The notes below the pieces were generated by a model. That model saw only the letters and a program-made list of their open reading frames with translations. It did not search any database and was not told the origin of the DNA. From assembly GCF_017744115.1 (NCBI RefSeq), contig NZ_JAGHQW010000008.1, positions 62,001 to 126,000 on the forward strand: a DNA stretch of 64,000 nucleotides. Direction: 5' to 3'. The position numbers were made by a program, and so were the translations under genes. Below, piece by piece: positions 27,529-38,600 of the stretch (within the stretch, counting starts at the first letter, position 1; the number at the start of each line of letters is the position of its first letter). This stretch comes from Salinisphaera sp. G21_0 (GTDB lineage: Bacteria; Pseudomonadota; Gammaproteobacteria; Pseudomonadales; Endozoicomonadaceae).

Positions 27529-28013
27529 TTATTATTTCCTGTTGATTATTTAATGTAACTATTCTGTCTTGGTAATGCGTGATTGTATCTTATCAAAAAA
27601 TCATACTTGTTATGAAGCACACACGTAATGTATTGGCGTAATTCAGGCACGATGATTATTAACCATATTTGAGATGTACGGGGTTTTGAGGATATACAAG
27701 TTTAAGCCATCTTGTATCAAATTGAATTTAGAGTTAATAAAGAATAAAAAAGTACAAAGTTGATAAAAAGGTAATGGTGATTTTTCCCATCGCGGTGTTT
27801 AATTAGAAGCGGTTTTTAATGAGTTGTCATTTCTTTAATAGAATTGTTGCCACGCTCCAGGGATTGCCAACTCCGAAAGCACGTCTCTCCATGTAGTACA
27901 TGGTTAATGGGTTCCTTCTATCAGGCTCCGTTCGTTCTGAGCCGAGCCGAAGGACGCTCAGGGTGAACGGAGATTTTACACATCAAACTCATAAATGATA
28001 CACAGGTCGGCTA
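27529..28013. other. intergenic region with a REP-like hairpin
   Basis: This stretch of about 485 bases has no convincing gene. The half next to the ankyrin gene is AT-rich and may hold its promoter; the other half carries the palindrome at 27926-27972. Confidence 0.6.
27926..27972. repeat. REP-like palindrome
   Basis: CTCCGTTCGTTCTGAGC pairs with GCTCAGGGTGAACGGAG around a CGAGCCGAAGGAC loop. The same word family (CTCCGTTCGTCCTGA, CCTTCGGCTCGGCTCAGGA) recurs at 35471-35580 and 49346-49389. It probably marks a dispersed intergenic repeat. Confidence 0.7.
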
Positions 28014-28907
28014 TTAGGAGGCTTTTATGGCAGCCTCCTGCTGAACCCCGAAATGACTGAAAATAACCTGACCTATTTTTACCACCATCCGGTTTCTCTC
28101 TTCCAGGCTGGCGTTTGTGCCGGTCATATAAATACTGATGATCAGTGGTGGACGCCTGTGACTCCAGGTAATGGCGGTGATGCCCCGGGAACCATTGCCG
28201 CCGGCACCTGATCTATCGGCAATCGACCAATCTGCCGGAAGTATTGAGCGGAGCAGGTTGCCTGCCACTTGATTGGCCATCATCCAGGTTTTCAGTTGGG
28301 CCCGGGAGCCGTCTGACAGGGTATTCCCCAGGATCAGTTGATTCAGGGTGTTGTTGATTGCCAGTGGCGTTGTGGTGTCCCGTTTGTCACCCGGATGCGC
28401 TTCATTTAATTCAGGCTCAATACGATCCAGACGTGTAACAGTATCTCCGGTAGCACGCAGAAATTCAGTCAATGTCTGTGGGCCGCCAATGCCAGCCAGT
28501 ACTATATTGGCGGCGGTGTTGTCGCTGGTTGTCATCGTCGCTTCACAGGCCTGCCCGAGAGTGATTGTCTGGCCTGCCATGGGTTCGGTGACCGGGGAGT
28601 AAGTGACCAGTAATGCCTTTTCAATCATGGACTCAGTGTTCAGTTGTTGCTTTTGCTGATCAACACCTGCAAGCAGTTTGGCGCAGGCCAGAGTTTTGAA
28701 GGTGCTCATTAAGGGAAAGCGAGTATTGCCCCGGTAATGCCACAGAGACTGGTCTGCTGTATCCAGTACCGCTATTCCTATTTGACCTCCATGCTGATTT
28801 TCCAGATCAATGGCCAGTTCAGTCACCGGGTGGGCAAGAGTGTATGAGGAGAAACTCACTAAGGTCAGTGAGGAGAAAATCCAGCGTTTGATAATGGAAA
28901 CGTGCAT
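28014..28907 (-). CDS. class A beta-lactamase, CARB/PSE-like
   Basis: The protein has the class A serine beta-lactamase motifs in order: STFK (Ser70, Lys73), SDN (130-132), EPELN (Glu166) and RSGAGGNGSRGIT in place of KTG. Arg at position 234 is typical of the CARB/PSE carbenicillinase branch. An N-terminal stretch WIFSSLTLVSFSSYTLAH is a plausible Sec signal peptide, so it acts in the periplasm on penicillins. I placed the start at ATG 28907, which gives a normal signal peptide; a TTG at 28958 would add 17 residues before it. It stands alone, back to back with the SDR gene, with no transposon ends at its borders, and looks chromosomal. Confidence 0.9.
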   Translation of the reverse strand: MHVSIIKRWIFSSLTLVSFSSYTLAHPVTELAIDLENQHGGQIGIAVLDTADQSLWHYRGNTRFPLMSTFKTLACAKLLAGVDQQKQQLNTESMIEKALLVTYSPVTEPMAGQTITLGQACEATMTTSDNTAANIVLAGIGGPQTLTEFLRATGDTVTRLDRIEPELNEAHPGDKRDTTTPLAINNTLNQLILGNTLSDGSRAQLKTWMMANQVAGNLLRSILPADWSIADRSGAGGNGSRGITAITWSHRRPPLIISIYMTGTNASLEERNRMVVKIGQVIFSHFGVQQEAAIKAS

Positions 28908-28993
28908 TGGAAAATAAACAGGCACTATAAGAGGGGGCTGAATGCTATCATCGGACAATGATTTTATGCCAGCTTTTCAGCTATCTATAACGG

Positions 28994-29716
28994 ATGTCTC
29001 ACGGTATGTACTCAGATAAAGTCGTTATTGTCACAGGTGCCAGTCAGGGTATTGGCAACGCCATTGCCAGGGCTTACAGGGAGCAGGGGGCTACTGTGGT
29101 TGGCTTCGACCTGCACCAACCGGCAACGGGTGATATGGATTTCTACAGCGTTGACCTGGGAAAACCGGAGATGATTGAAGCAGCCTTTGACAGCATTGCT
29201 CGCCAATATGGCACGGCACATATCCTGATTAATAATGGTGCCATAAGCCAGTTTAATAAACCGGTGACTGAGCTTGCTGCTGCGGAGTTTTCCAGAGTAA
29301 TTGATGTCAATCTGAGTGGCAGCTTTAACTGTGCCAGGGAGTTTGTCAGGCACCATAGCGATAATCAGTACGGACGAATTATCAATATTGCGTCTACCCG
29401 CTGGCACCAGAATGAACCCGGCTGGGAGGCCTATGGTGCGTCTAAAGGCGGCCTGGTATCACTGACCAATACACTGGCCATATCACTGGCACAAACGCCG
29501 ATTACCGTGAATGCCATCAGCCCTGGCTGGATTCAAACTGAAGATTATGATCAGCTGACCGGGCAGGATCACCGCCAGCATCCATCGGGGAGAGTGGGTA
29601 AGCCACGGGATATTGTTAATACCTGTCTGTTTCTGACCCATGAAGAGAATGACTTTATTAACGGTGCCAATATCGTGGTTGATGGGGGTATGACAAAGAA
29701 AATGATCTATCTGTAA
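28994..29716 (+). CDS. SDR-family oxidoreductase
   Basis: The 240-residue protein is a classical short-chain dehydrogenase: the NAD(P)-binding GASQGIG motif near residue 15, ILINNGAIS, an active-site Ser in NIASTRWHQ and YGASKGG holding the YxxxK pair. The C-terminal FINGANIVVDGGMT is typical of the FabG-like subgroup. An Asp in VVGFDLHQP after beta-2 suggests NAD rather than NADP. The substrate cannot be told from sequence. It converges on dsbC across a hairpin terminator. Confidence 0.9.
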   Translation: MSHGMYSDKVVIVTGASQGIGNAIARAYREQGATVVGFDLHQPATGDMDFYSVDLGKPEMIEAAFDSIARQYGTAHILINNGAISQFNKPVTELAAAEFSRVIDVNLSGSFNCAREFVRHHSDNQYGRIINIASTRWHQNEPGWEAYGASKGGLVSLTNTLAISLAQTPITVNAISPGWIQTEDYDQLTGQDHRQHPSGRVGKPRDIVNTCLFLTHEENDFINGANIVVDGGMTKKMIYL

Positions 29717-29745
29717 TGGCCAAACCAGGGGTTCAGTTTGTGCCA

Positions 29746-29770
29746 GGGAAGCCTGCCAGACAGGCTTCCC
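29746..29770. terminator. hairpin terminator between SDR gene and dsbC
   Basis: GGGAAGCCTG and CAGGCTTCCC form a ten-base perfect stem with a CCAGA loop between the convergent genes. It has no T-run on either side, so it may act as an mRNA-end stabiliser as well as a terminator. Confidence 0.6.
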
Positions 29771-29776
29771 CAAACA

Positions 29777-30562
29777 TCAAGGCTGACTGTTGATGATTCT
29801 GGCAATATCGGCAGCAGGGCGATAACCCGGAATAACCTGACCGTTTTCCAGCACCATTGCCGGAGTGCCGTTAATGCCCATTTGGACACCGAGGTTGTAG
29901 TGGTTATCAATGACAGTACTGCACGCTGCCTTATCACCTTGAATTTCTGCACTGATTGACTTGCCGGTTTTCAGGTCGGTTAATGCCTGTTTGCGGTCTG
30001 CTGAACACCAGGCATCGGTCATCTTGCCATGCACTGGCGACTGCTGGCCACCCCGGGGGAAGGCAAGATAGCGCAATTCAATACCCAGCGCATTCAGCTG
30101 GCCGACTTCCCGGTGCAGTTTGCGGCAGTAGCCACAGTCGACATCCGTGAAAGCATAAACAACACCTTTGGTTTCACCTGTCGGTGCAAAAATCACCATA
30201 TCTTCCTTGTTCAGGGATTTCAGCAGCCTGGCGTTTTGCTGGCTTTTCACCTCTTCTGTCAAGTTAACCAGCTGGTTACCGCGAACTTCCAACAGTTCGC
30301 CTTTGATAAAATACTGCCCGTTTTCGCTGCTGTAGATCACAAAGCCACCTTTGAGCATCACTTTGTAGATGCCGGGCATCGGGCTTTTGGTGATTGACTC
30401 AATGGGAACGTTGGCATCAAGTTGTTTCAGCTGACGTTCAATCAGGGTCTCGGGGCCCTGAACGGCACTGTCCTTGCCGGTAGCCTCTGCATTGACGGCC
30501 ACAGACCAGGCGGTACTGGTGGTCATCATGGCCGTTAACAGAAGCGCAGAGAATTTAGACAT
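29777..30562 (-). CDS. dsbC: thiol:disulfide interchange protein DsbC
   Basis: DsbC is the periplasmic disulfide isomerase. The 261-residue protein starts with a signal peptide (SALLLTAMMTTSTAWSVAV), has the N-terminal dimerisation domain (IESITKSPMPGIYKVML), and a thioredoxin-like domain with the CGYC active site in FTDVDCGYCRKLH near residues 138-150, and the cis-Pro in INGTPAMVLENG. A second Cys pair (CSADRKQ...KAACS) matches the structural disulfide of DsbC. Next to xerD on the same strand, it keeps the xerD-dsbC order common in gammaproteobacteria. Confidence 0.95.
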   Translation of the reverse strand: MSKFSALLLTAMMTTSTAWSVAVNAEATGKDSAVQGPETLIERQLKQLDANVPIESITKSPMPGIYKVMLKGGFVIYSSENGQYFIKGELLEVRGNQLVNLTEEVKSQQNARLLKSLNKEDMVIFAPTGETKGVVYAFTDVDCGYCRKLHREVGQLNALGIELRYLAFPRGGQQSPVHGKMTDAWCSADRKQALTDLKTGKSISAEIQGDKAACSTVIDNHYNLGVQMGINGTPAMVLENGQVIPGYRPAADIARIINSQP

Positions 30563-30746
30563 ACTGATTCCTTATTAGATCCACAAGATAAGCCCGGACA
30601 TCACAAGGGCTATCGGCAAGCCGTTCCAGCATTGGAGAGAAGCGCTGGATAAAAACAGGGTAGTCTAGCCTTATTTCTTCCTGTTGTATCGCTTGGACAC
30701 TGTTATCCGGTGGAGAGTTCTAAAAAATAGTGAATAAACGGTCAGA

Positions 30747-31655
30747 TTACCCCCTGGGATGATGCTCACGATGCAGTTCTGACAGCCTGTGGTTGGCAAT
30801 ATGGGTATAGATCTGGGTGGTGGACAGATCGCTATGACCAAGCAGCAGCTGGACCACTCGAAGATCTGCACCGTGGTTCAGAAGGTGAGTGGCAAAAGCA
30901 TGTCGAAGGACATGGGGAGAAACGTCGGCAGTGATACCAGCGATCGTATTGTAGCGCTTGATCCGATGCCAGAAGGTCTGCCGGGTCATGGGGCGTCCCT
31001 GACGACCCGGAAACAGGGTTCGGCTGTCATACTGGTTCAGCAGATCACCTCTTGCCTGTCGTATATATTGCTGCAGCCATTCAATGGCATTCTGGCCCAT
31101 GGGGACCAGCCGTTCCTTCCGGCCTTTACCGATAATGCGGAGCACTCCCTGTCTGAGATTAATATTGTCCATCTTCAGGTTGACCAGTTCTGAGATTCTC
31201 AGGCCGCAGGCATACAGGATCTCAAGCATGGCACGATCACGAAGACCAATGGCGGTATCGGTATCCGGGCTATTGAGCAGTGCTTCTACCTCTTCTTCTG
31301 ACAATGTTTTTGGCAACGCCTTGCCCTGGCGGGGCATGTCAATATTGGCCGTAATGTCAGTGGTGATCTGTTCAGATTGAAGCAGGTAACGGTAGAAGGC
31401 TCTCAGGCTGGAGATTTGCCGGGCGGTTGATCGTGGGTGATAACCCTGCTCATAACGCCAGCCCAGAAACCGGCGAAGGTCCTCTTCGCTGGCTGAGAGT
31501 AATAGCTTGCCGACGTTTTGAGTGTGCTCCTGCAGCCACTCAGTGAACAGCAGCAGGTCACGTTGGTAAGCTTCACGGGTATTTTTGCTGAGCCCTCGTT
31601 CAAGCCAGAGGTGTTGTAAAAAGGCCTGTATTTCCAGAGAAGTGGGGGTTGGCAT
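30747..31655 (-). CDS. xerD: tyrosine recombinase XerD
   Basis: XerD works with XerC at the dif site to resolve chromosome dimers. The 302-residue protein has the N-terminal core-binding domain (SLEIQAFLQHLWLERGLSKN) and the catalytic domain with the R-H-R-Y set: ACGLRISELVNL, HVLRHAFATHLLNHGA, LLGHSDLSTTQIYTH. ATG 31655 (MPTPTSLEIQ) gives the family's usual N-terminus; a TTG six codons upstream lacks support. dsbC lies downstream after a 184-base gap. Confidence 0.95.
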   Translation of the reverse strand: MPTPTSLEIQAFLQHLWLERGLSKNTREAYQRDLLLFTEWLQEHTQNVGKLLLSASEEDLRRFLGWRYEQGYHPRSTARQISSLRAFYRYLLQSEQITTDITANIDMPRQGKALPKTLSEEEVEALLNSPDTDTAIGLRDRAMLEILYACGLRISELVNLKMDNINLRQGVLRIIGKGRKERLVPMGQNAIEWLQQYIRQARGDLLNQYDSRTLFPGRQGRPMTRQTFWHRIKRYNTIAGITADVSPHVLRHAFATHLLNHGADLRVVQLLLGHSDLSTTQIYTHIANHRLSELHREHHPRG

Positions 31656-31842
31656 GGCAATCAATAGATCCAATATTGCACGATAGTGTAGATAATATCA
31701 GTTCTCTTTGCATAGGGCCTCCCGGGAGTTTTGCATTGCTGCCATAATCAGTTAATCAAATGAGAACCTATTGCCAGATGATCAGTCACTTCCAGCAACT
31801 GATCCTGCATCCATGCAGTCGTGTGGGGTTTTAACTCTTGTC

Positions 31843-34800
31843 TTATTTTTCCTGTTTTAAATTAAGCTTTTTTTCTTCCATACTTTTTCGATCCTTCTTC
31901 TTTTCTTCCTTTATGTTTATATTCAGCGATGCCTCAATACGTTCTAACTCCTTTATATCTTGCCCGTAAAATTCTAAAGGTGTACCACCATAGTAGTGTA
32001 AATCCTCTCCATTTGATTTATTGTATTTTTTAAAATTTATTCTTGGAGGTATATAACGACCCCCGGCGTACATTGCTCCAATGCTCTGTGGCCAGAACTC
32101 ATCTTCTATTTTTCCCCGACCTTCCTTCAAGGTGCATCCATGCTTGATTAATTCTATCAGTGTTTCTTTATTGTCTTTGTGCGCTGCATAATGGACAGGC
32201 CTGGAACGCAGTTTAGTCTCTATGAATTTTGATGCGCCAAGATCATTTATCAGGTACGAGATAAGTGTATGTTTGCCCAGGTCACATATCAAATGAAGTG
32301 CGCAGGTACCATTTTCAGATATTGCTGAGTTTATGTTGGGCATATTTTTCAATAACAATTTACTGATATCATCGTTGGCATGTGTAAAAGAAAAGTAAAG
32401 CAAGGAATTTGTTGCGTATTTATAACACCTGTCCGAGAAGGCTCCAGCATTCAATAATTTTTCAGTAGTGTTAAGATTATTGTTTTTAACACTGAAATAA
32501 AGTGCAGTATGTGCGTATCTAATCCAGCCCTGCTTCGGATTCACTAATAATGCATCTATAACCTGATCGTTCAAATTTAACTCACATGCAGTAGTAACAG
32601 GGGTATTACGTTTGGAATCCGACACATTGACATCAATGCCAGGCTGATGGCAGAGAAAAAGTATGGCATCCTGGTTGTTCATGCGAACAGCCAGACTAAG
32701 AGCGGTATTACCATCTCTCATGCAAGCGTTTATATGAATACCGTCCAGCTTACAAAGAAATTCTAACACTGCCCACTGATTATTTAAGGCTGCCAGAGGC
32801 AAGGGATGAAGTAATACTTCTGGATCATTTGGATCTCTCAGAGAGTCAATCATTAATTGGGGGTGAGTTTGTTTCAGGCGCTTGATAGTGTCTAAATCAC
32901 CTTCAACGCACGCATTATAGTACGTTATATTGAAATCGTCCCGGCTAAGTGGTGCCTGCATTATAGTTGGCAGTGCTGATGCTCCGCAGACGTCGTCTGG
33001 ATCGATATTTTCAGGATGCCTGTTTGTTTCATCACCACTTGTATGTGTGTTGGCAAAGGCAGAGTGGTCCGAGCCCTGTATAGGCTGTTCAGGTACTGGT
33101 AGCGCACTTGGTGTAGTGTCTGTGGAAGCAACAGCTTCGGTTGTTTTTTCAGGTTTTTCTGTAGGCAGTATTTGTAGTTTTTGTGCTAATTTCTGGAATA
33201 TTGTTATTGGTTTTGTATCTTTTTCATTGTTTTTAATTCCATGTTTCTTCTCATAGTTCATCATCTGTACTTTATCACCTTCATAAATTTCCAAAGGTGT
33301 GCCACCATGATGAAATAATTTTTCTCCGTTTGATTTATTTGCCCTGGTAAAGTCTATTTTTTGTGTATAACGACCATCAATTATTTTCTTTTTCCAGAAG
33401 TCTTTTTCTATTCTTCCTTTTCTTACAAACAGGGTGCATCCATGATCGATTAATCTACGCAATGTTGTTGCGTTATTGTCATGCGCTGCATAATGAACTG
33501 CCATGGAATCGTATTTATTGGTCAGGGATTTCGACGCTTTGCGCCTATCTATCAGGTAAGTAATGATGTCATCTTTGCCTGTTAAAGCAGCAAGATGCAG
33601 CACACGAGCCCCAGCTTCGGATATTTTTTGATTTATGTCTGTCAAATGACTCAATAACAAAATACTAATCTCATCGGAGGCATTTGTGAAAGAAATGTAA
33701 AATACGCTGTCTTTTCCATCACGATGGATCATGTCAACAGGTGCCTCGTTATATAATAATCTTTCAGTAGCTTTCAGATTATTGTTTTTAACGCTATGGG
33801 AAAGTGCGGTTTCACCGTTTTTGTTCGGGCCCAGGTACGGCTTTTTATTCAATAATGTTTGTATAATACGATCATCTGAGTTTTTTTCACAGGCTAAAAT
33901 AATAGGTGTGCAACCGAGGCTGTTTTCCACATTTACATCAATGTTAGGTTGTTGACAGAGAAATTGTACGGCCGCCCCCTGGTGCATTCTGATGGCAAAG
34001 TGGAGAGCGGTATTTTTTTCAGGCCCGCGAGCATTTATATTAATATATGGATTTTGGCAAAGAAATCTTAACACTCTGTGCTGATTACGTTCGGCAGCCA
34101 GATGCAGGGGATGAACTGATATTGTTGGGTTGTCCGGATGCGTCAGAAAATTATTCATTGACTTGGGATCAGCAGCCTGGCACAGCTGAAAAATTGTCTC
34201 TATATCATCACTCAGACAGGCATGAAAGTATATATTATTGAATTCATCCGGATTTAATGGCTTGGCAGTTATGGGTGGCAATGCGCATGCCCCTTCAAGG
34301 TCGTCCGGGAAGGGATTTTCGTTAATCTCGTCTTCTTCTGGCCGGGGCATGGCCATATTTGTCTCATGAACTGAAAACAAGGGGAACAGCTGATCATACG
34401 TTGGCAGATTGAAATATGGAAGGTCAGAACTGTCGGGATAGGCTGGTGGTGGATCTGACGGTAGTTGATATTCATCAGCAGTAGCATGCCCGGTTTCTTG
34501 ACCGCAGGGTGGGATAGTCATCGTGCTATCAACAGGATGCGGCAACATGGTTCTTTGCCCGATGCTCCTCGCCTGAGGAGGGGGCGATTGTGAATCTGGC
34601 AGATCAAAAAAGAGTGAGGTAGAAGATAAACTCTCGTAAATGTGGCGGTTATCGAAGTCACCTGAATTCCCGGGAGCACCATTATCAGTGGTTGTGTCAT
34701 TAGTGGTTGTGTCTGGAATTTGATTCTGTGGATTAGTTGTAGTGGCAAATGAATCAGTATCTGGAACAGTAGTAACCGGATTGCCAACGGAGTAGTACAT
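31843..34800 (-). CDS. ankyrin protein with two tandem modules (paralogue 1)
   Basis: The 985-residue protein has a Thr/Pro-rich N-terminus (~190 residues) and then two copies of a ~330-residue module. Each module opens with ALPPITAKPLNPDEFNNIY or a close variant, carries five to six ankyrin repeats, and ends with a short block (HGGTPLEIYEGDK, YYGGTPLEFYGQD) after an acidic-aromatic IEKDFW/IEDEFW stretch. The C-terminus is Lys/Glu-rich. It is the closest relative of the next ankyrin gene (35700-39632), sharing N-terminal, modular and upstream sequence. AAGG eight bases before the ATG supports the start. No signal peptide is seen. Confidence 0.85.
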   Translation of the reverse strand: MYYSVGNPVTTVPDTDSFATTTNPQNQIPDTTTNDTTTDNGAPGNSGDFDNRHIYESLSSTSLFFDLPDSQSPPPQARSIGQRTMLPHPVDSTMTIPPCGQETGHATADEYQLPSDPPPAYPDSSDLPYFNLPTYDQLFPLFSVHETNMAMPRPEEDEINENPFPDDLEGACALPPITAKPLNPDEFNNIYFHACLSDDIETIFQLCQAADPKSMNNFLTHPDNPTISVHPLHLAAERNQHRVLRFLCQNPYININARGPEKNTALHFAIRMHQGAAVQFLCQQPNIDVNVENSLGCTPIILACEKNSDDRIIQTLLNKKPYLGPNKNGETALSHSVKNNNLKATERLLYNEAPVDMIHRDGKDSVFYISFTNASDEISILLLSHLTDINQKISEAGARVLHLAALTGKDDIITYLIDRRKASKSLTNKYDSMAVHYAAHDNNATTLRRLIDHGCTLFVRKGRIEKDFWKKKIIDGRYTQKIDFTRANKSNGEKLFHHGGTPLEIYEGDKVQMMNYEKKHGIKNNEKDTKPITIFQKLAQKLQILPTEKPEKTTEAVASTDTTPSALPVPEQPIQGSDHSAFANTHTSGDETNRHPENIDPDDVCGASALPTIMQAPLSRDDFNITYYNACVEGDLDTIKRLKQTHPQLMIDSLRDPNDPEVLLHPLPLAALNNQWAVLEFLCKLDGIHINACMRDGNTALSLAVRMNNQDAILFLCHQPGIDVNVSDSKRNTPVTTACELNLNDQVIDALLVNPKQGWIRYAHTALYFSVKNNNLNTTEKLLNAGAFSDRCYKYATNSLLYFSFTHANDDISKLLLKNMPNINSAISENGTCALHLICDLGKHTLISYLINDLGASKFIETKLRSRPVHYAAHKDNKETLIELIKHGCTLKEGRGKIEDEFWPQSIGAMYAGGRYIPPRINFKKYNKSNGEDLHYYGGTPLEFYGQDIKELERIEASLNINIKEEKKKDRKSMEEKKLNLKQEK

Positions 34801-34814
34801 GGTACATGCCTTAT

Positions 34815-35040
34815 GTCTGATTGGGTATTTCCAAAGCCTGTTTCGGTTTCGTTGTTGGCCTTTGAATTTCCTGATAGCGCATCACTATGGTACTACCTTT
34901 GGGATAAGCCATAAGAGAATCTGAAATGCCGTGCAAAAACTGAACGTTAACGAACTTTGTTAATTAATGCCTTTGTTCAGACCGTAAAACTATCCAATAG
35001 TTCCAGCACTGCCTTCTTTGCCTGCCTCAGTCACACTTGG
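34815..35040. repeat. duplicated upstream region of ankyrin paralogue 1
   Basis: The sequence matches 39655-39870 base for base over long runs (TTTCAAAGCCTGTTGAGG-type words, GGTACTAC, TTCAGACCGTAAAA). It is part of the tandem duplication that made the two ankyrin genes, and probably contains their promoters. Confidence 0.75.
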
Positions 35041-35109
35041 CAACGCATGCCATGGTTTTCTGGAAGACCTGTTCAATTGAAACAGGCTGTTTGACTAGTG
35101 TGATATTAA

Positions 35110-35366
35110 TCAATCTTCATCACTATCCGATGCTTTATGCCACGTTTGATTATGGCTTTCAAAATCGTAAAGGTTAAATGCAAATTGGTGCAGATCATTA
35201 CTGGAATTTTTCAGATGCTTTAGTTTAATTTTCTGTATCCAAATCTTCAGTGATTTAAGTTGAGTATTCGGCAGGGTAATTGTTTCTTTCTCAAGGAGGA
35301 CGGGGAATTGGTATTTTGGAAAAATTTTATCAATCCTTAGATCTATTATTGCATGATAATTCGGAA
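35110..35366 (-). pseudogene. remnant of a second Fic-like gene
   Basis: In one frame this reads RIDKIFPKYQFPVLLEKE then TITLPNTQLKSL, which aligns with residues 282-312 of the intact Fic-like protein (MDKILFKYQLMTLLEKE, IITPLNTQLESL). The fragment ends at a stop at 35110 after unrelated sequence and contains no catalytic motif. It sits at the same distance and orientation from ankyrin paralogue 1 as the intact Fic-like gene does from paralogue 2. Confidence 0.7.
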
Positions 35367-35699
35367 CATATCATTTCCCTGAAGGGAGGTTAAGGGAATA
35401 GCTTTTTCGAATTTGCGTTATCAGATTCTGGTAAGGGTTTTAATGAGTTTGACGTGTACAGTCTCTGATCACCCTGAGCGCCCTTCGGCTCGGCTCAGGA
35501 TGTACGGTCGAAGGGTGCCTGGCTCGATAGAGTCTGGAGTTTCCGCCCTTCGACAGGCCCGGGACGAACGGAGTGCGGAAGCACGACACCCCGTCAAACT
35601 CTTTGAAATCATGTGCCAGTGCACGCCATTGCTGCTTGCATAGCACCTGAGCAATGAGTTTTACATTGCTAAAATACGTAAGTTCCAATAGATACTCAC
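35367..35699. other. intergenic region with REP-like repeats
   Basis: Beyond the pseudogene fragment, this stretch holds two adjoining REP-like palindromes (35471-35580) and no gene. Short frames across it are products of the palindromes. Confidence 0.6.
35471..35580. repeat. pair of REP-like palindromes
   Basis: First unit: ACCCTGAGCGCCCTTCGGCT followed by CGGCTCAGG. Second unit: TTCCGC pairs with GCGGAA and contains CGAACGGAG. Both share words with the repeats at 27926 and 49346. Confidence 0.6.
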
Positions 35700-38600
35700 T
35701 TATTTTTTCCAAATAGCTCCAAATATTTTTGGCTTCTTTAGCTTTTTTGGCTCATTTTGGTTTTGTACTTTTTTCTGCAGTTCTAGTTCTTTTTTCTGCA
35801 ATTCTTCTAGTTGTTTATTTAGTTTTTCTAGCTCTTTATTTTGTTTTGTTTCTTTCGCTTTTTCCTGTTTTAGTTGTTTTTGTTTCTTTCTTTTCTGTTT
35901 TTGTCTATTCTCCATTCTTACTTTGTCCTTCATTTTTTCTTCCTTATTGTCGAATTTTAGCTGTTTTTCAATGTTGTTTAACTGATTTATATCTAGCTTT
36001 CCATAATACTCTGAAGGTGTACCTCCATGGAAGTGTAAGTGAGTCGCATTTGGTTTGTTGTAACTTTCATAATCTACAGTTGGAGGTACGTTTCCAGCCA
36101 AAAAACTATAAAATCCATCGTTATTCTTGCGCCAGAAATCATCTTCTATTTTTCCCGGACCCTCGTTCATCGAGCATCCTTGTTTGAGTAATTCACGCAG
36201 TGCTTCTGAATGATCATGATGTGCCGCATAATGGACAGGCATGGCATGACTATTATTCTCTATAAATCTTGATGCTTCACAATCACTTATCAAGTGCTTA
36301 ATCAGTGTTTTTTTGCCTAAAAGAGAAGCTAATTGAAGCACGCGAGCACCATTTTTAGTTACTGCTTTATCTATGTCGGGTAAATAACTCAATAATAATT
36401 TACTCATCTCTTCGGTGCCATCCTGGAAAGCGATATAGAACACCGAGTTTTTCCCATCTTCTACAATCTTGCCAACGTCAGCTCCAGCCTCTAATAACTT
36501 TTTAGTAATTGTAATATTATGGTTTTCAACACTGAATCCAAGTGCGGTTTTTTGGTTATTATTCGGCTCCAGACTCGGTTTATGCGCTAATAATGCCTCT
36601 ATAACCTGATCACTTAAATTTAACTCACAGGCAGAAATAATAGGGGTATGTTTGGTGGAGTTATCCGATAAATCAACATTAATGTGTGGTTGCCGACAGA
36701 GAAAAAGTATGATGTCCTCCTTTTTCTTGCGGACAGCCAGATTAAGAACTGTCTGCCCATTACTCATGCGAGTATTGATATTAATTCCATCCAGCTCACA
36801 AAGAAATGTTAATGCCGTCCACTGGTTATTTAAGGCAGCCAGATGTAAGGGGTGAATATATGCGTCTGGATCCTTTGGGTCTTTCAGGGAATCTATCATT
36901 GATTCGGGCCGAACTTGTTTCAGGTACCTTAAAGTGTCTATATCACCTGCCTGGATTGCATTAAGGTACTTTTTTTTGAATGTTTTATCGTCTAATTGCT
37001 CCTTCATTATGGCTGGTATTGCTGATGCCCCGGGCACGTCGTCCATGTTGGTAAACGGTGTCATTGGTGGAAGCCTGCTGTCATTTACATCATAACGGGT
37101 CCACTCATTCTGCATAGCTTTATGTCCGCTTTGATGCGTGTAAGCAAGGGCAGAGAGATCTGAGTCTGGAGCAGGCTGTTCAGGTGTCGATGGTGTACTT
37201 AATGTAACGCCTGTGGCAGCATCAGTGTCAGTTGTTTTTTTATTTTGTTCTTCAAACCTGCCAATTTGAAGTTTCAGACGTTCTAATTTTCTTGCTTGGT
37301 CTCTTTTTTTTATCTCCAGTGCTTCTTGCTCTTTAAGATGTTCCTGCATATTTTGCATCTTCTTTTTATCATTTTCTTTTTCTAACTTAATTGATTTTTT
37401 TGAGCGGTTATATTTAGCCTCATGATTTCTAATCTGTTCGATATCACCTCTATATCTAAAAAAGTCCGAAGGTGTGCCGCCCTGACGAATTAGCATGTTT
37501 CTGTGTTCTTTAAATTTCTTGGGATTTTTCTCCATATCCCAAAAGTCTTCTTCTATTTTTCCTCTTTCTTCATCCAGGGTGCATCCAAGGTCAATTAATT
37601 TGCGAAATATTGTTTCATCACCTGCAAACGCTGCATAATGGACTGGCATGGATTTATATTTATTGGTTACAAATCTTGAAGCATTACGAGTTTTAACCAG
37701 ATAATCAGCAATATCAGCTTTGCTTTTTAAAGAAGCCAGATGCAATGCCCGAGCATTACAGTCAGATAGTGGTTGATTTACGTCCCGCAGATAACGCAGT
37801 AGCAATTTACTGATTTCGTCAGAGGCTTTATCGAAGGAAATATAAAATATGCTGTCTTTTCCATCCTTATGTTTCGTGTTAACCTTTGCGCCGGATTCTA
37901 ATAATTTTTTAGTGGTTTCAAAATTGTTGTTTTCAACGCTAAAGGAAAGAGCAATTTTGCTGTTTGTGTTCTCACCCAGGTATGGGTTATGAGCCAATAA
38001 TTCATCTATTATCTGGCCGTCTACGTTCTTTTTACAGGCTAAAATAATAGGGGTGGAGCCGAAAGCATTCTCCAGATCTACATTAATATCCTGGCGTTGA
38101 CAGAGAAATTTTACGGCTGCCACGTTATTTTTATTGATAGCGTGGTGGAGAGCAGTCATCTTAAAAGATGATAAGGCATTTATATCAATATACGGATTCT
38201 CGCAAAGAAATTCTAACGCTTCAATCTGATTAAATGTGGCAGCTACATGCAGGGGATGAAATGATTTCTTCGGTTCTTCCGGATGCGTCAAAGGATCAAT
38301 CATTAACTGGGGATAATCTTGCCTCAGGCGCTTTATAGTATATAAGTCACCATACTGTAAGGCATCATAGTAGGTGTCATTGAAATCTTTCAGACTTATT
38401 GGCATCTCAGTAACTGGTGGCAATGCACATGCCCCTTCAAGGTCGTCCGGGATGGGATTTTTGTTAATCTCGTTTGCTTCTGGTGGATAAATATTGTCCA
38501 CTGAATTATATAATGCGTACCTGGGGTATAGCTCGTAATATCCGGGTGGAGGAGCTGAAGGTGAAGGAGGTGGAGTTAGTGGAAATGTTGCTGTGTCTGT

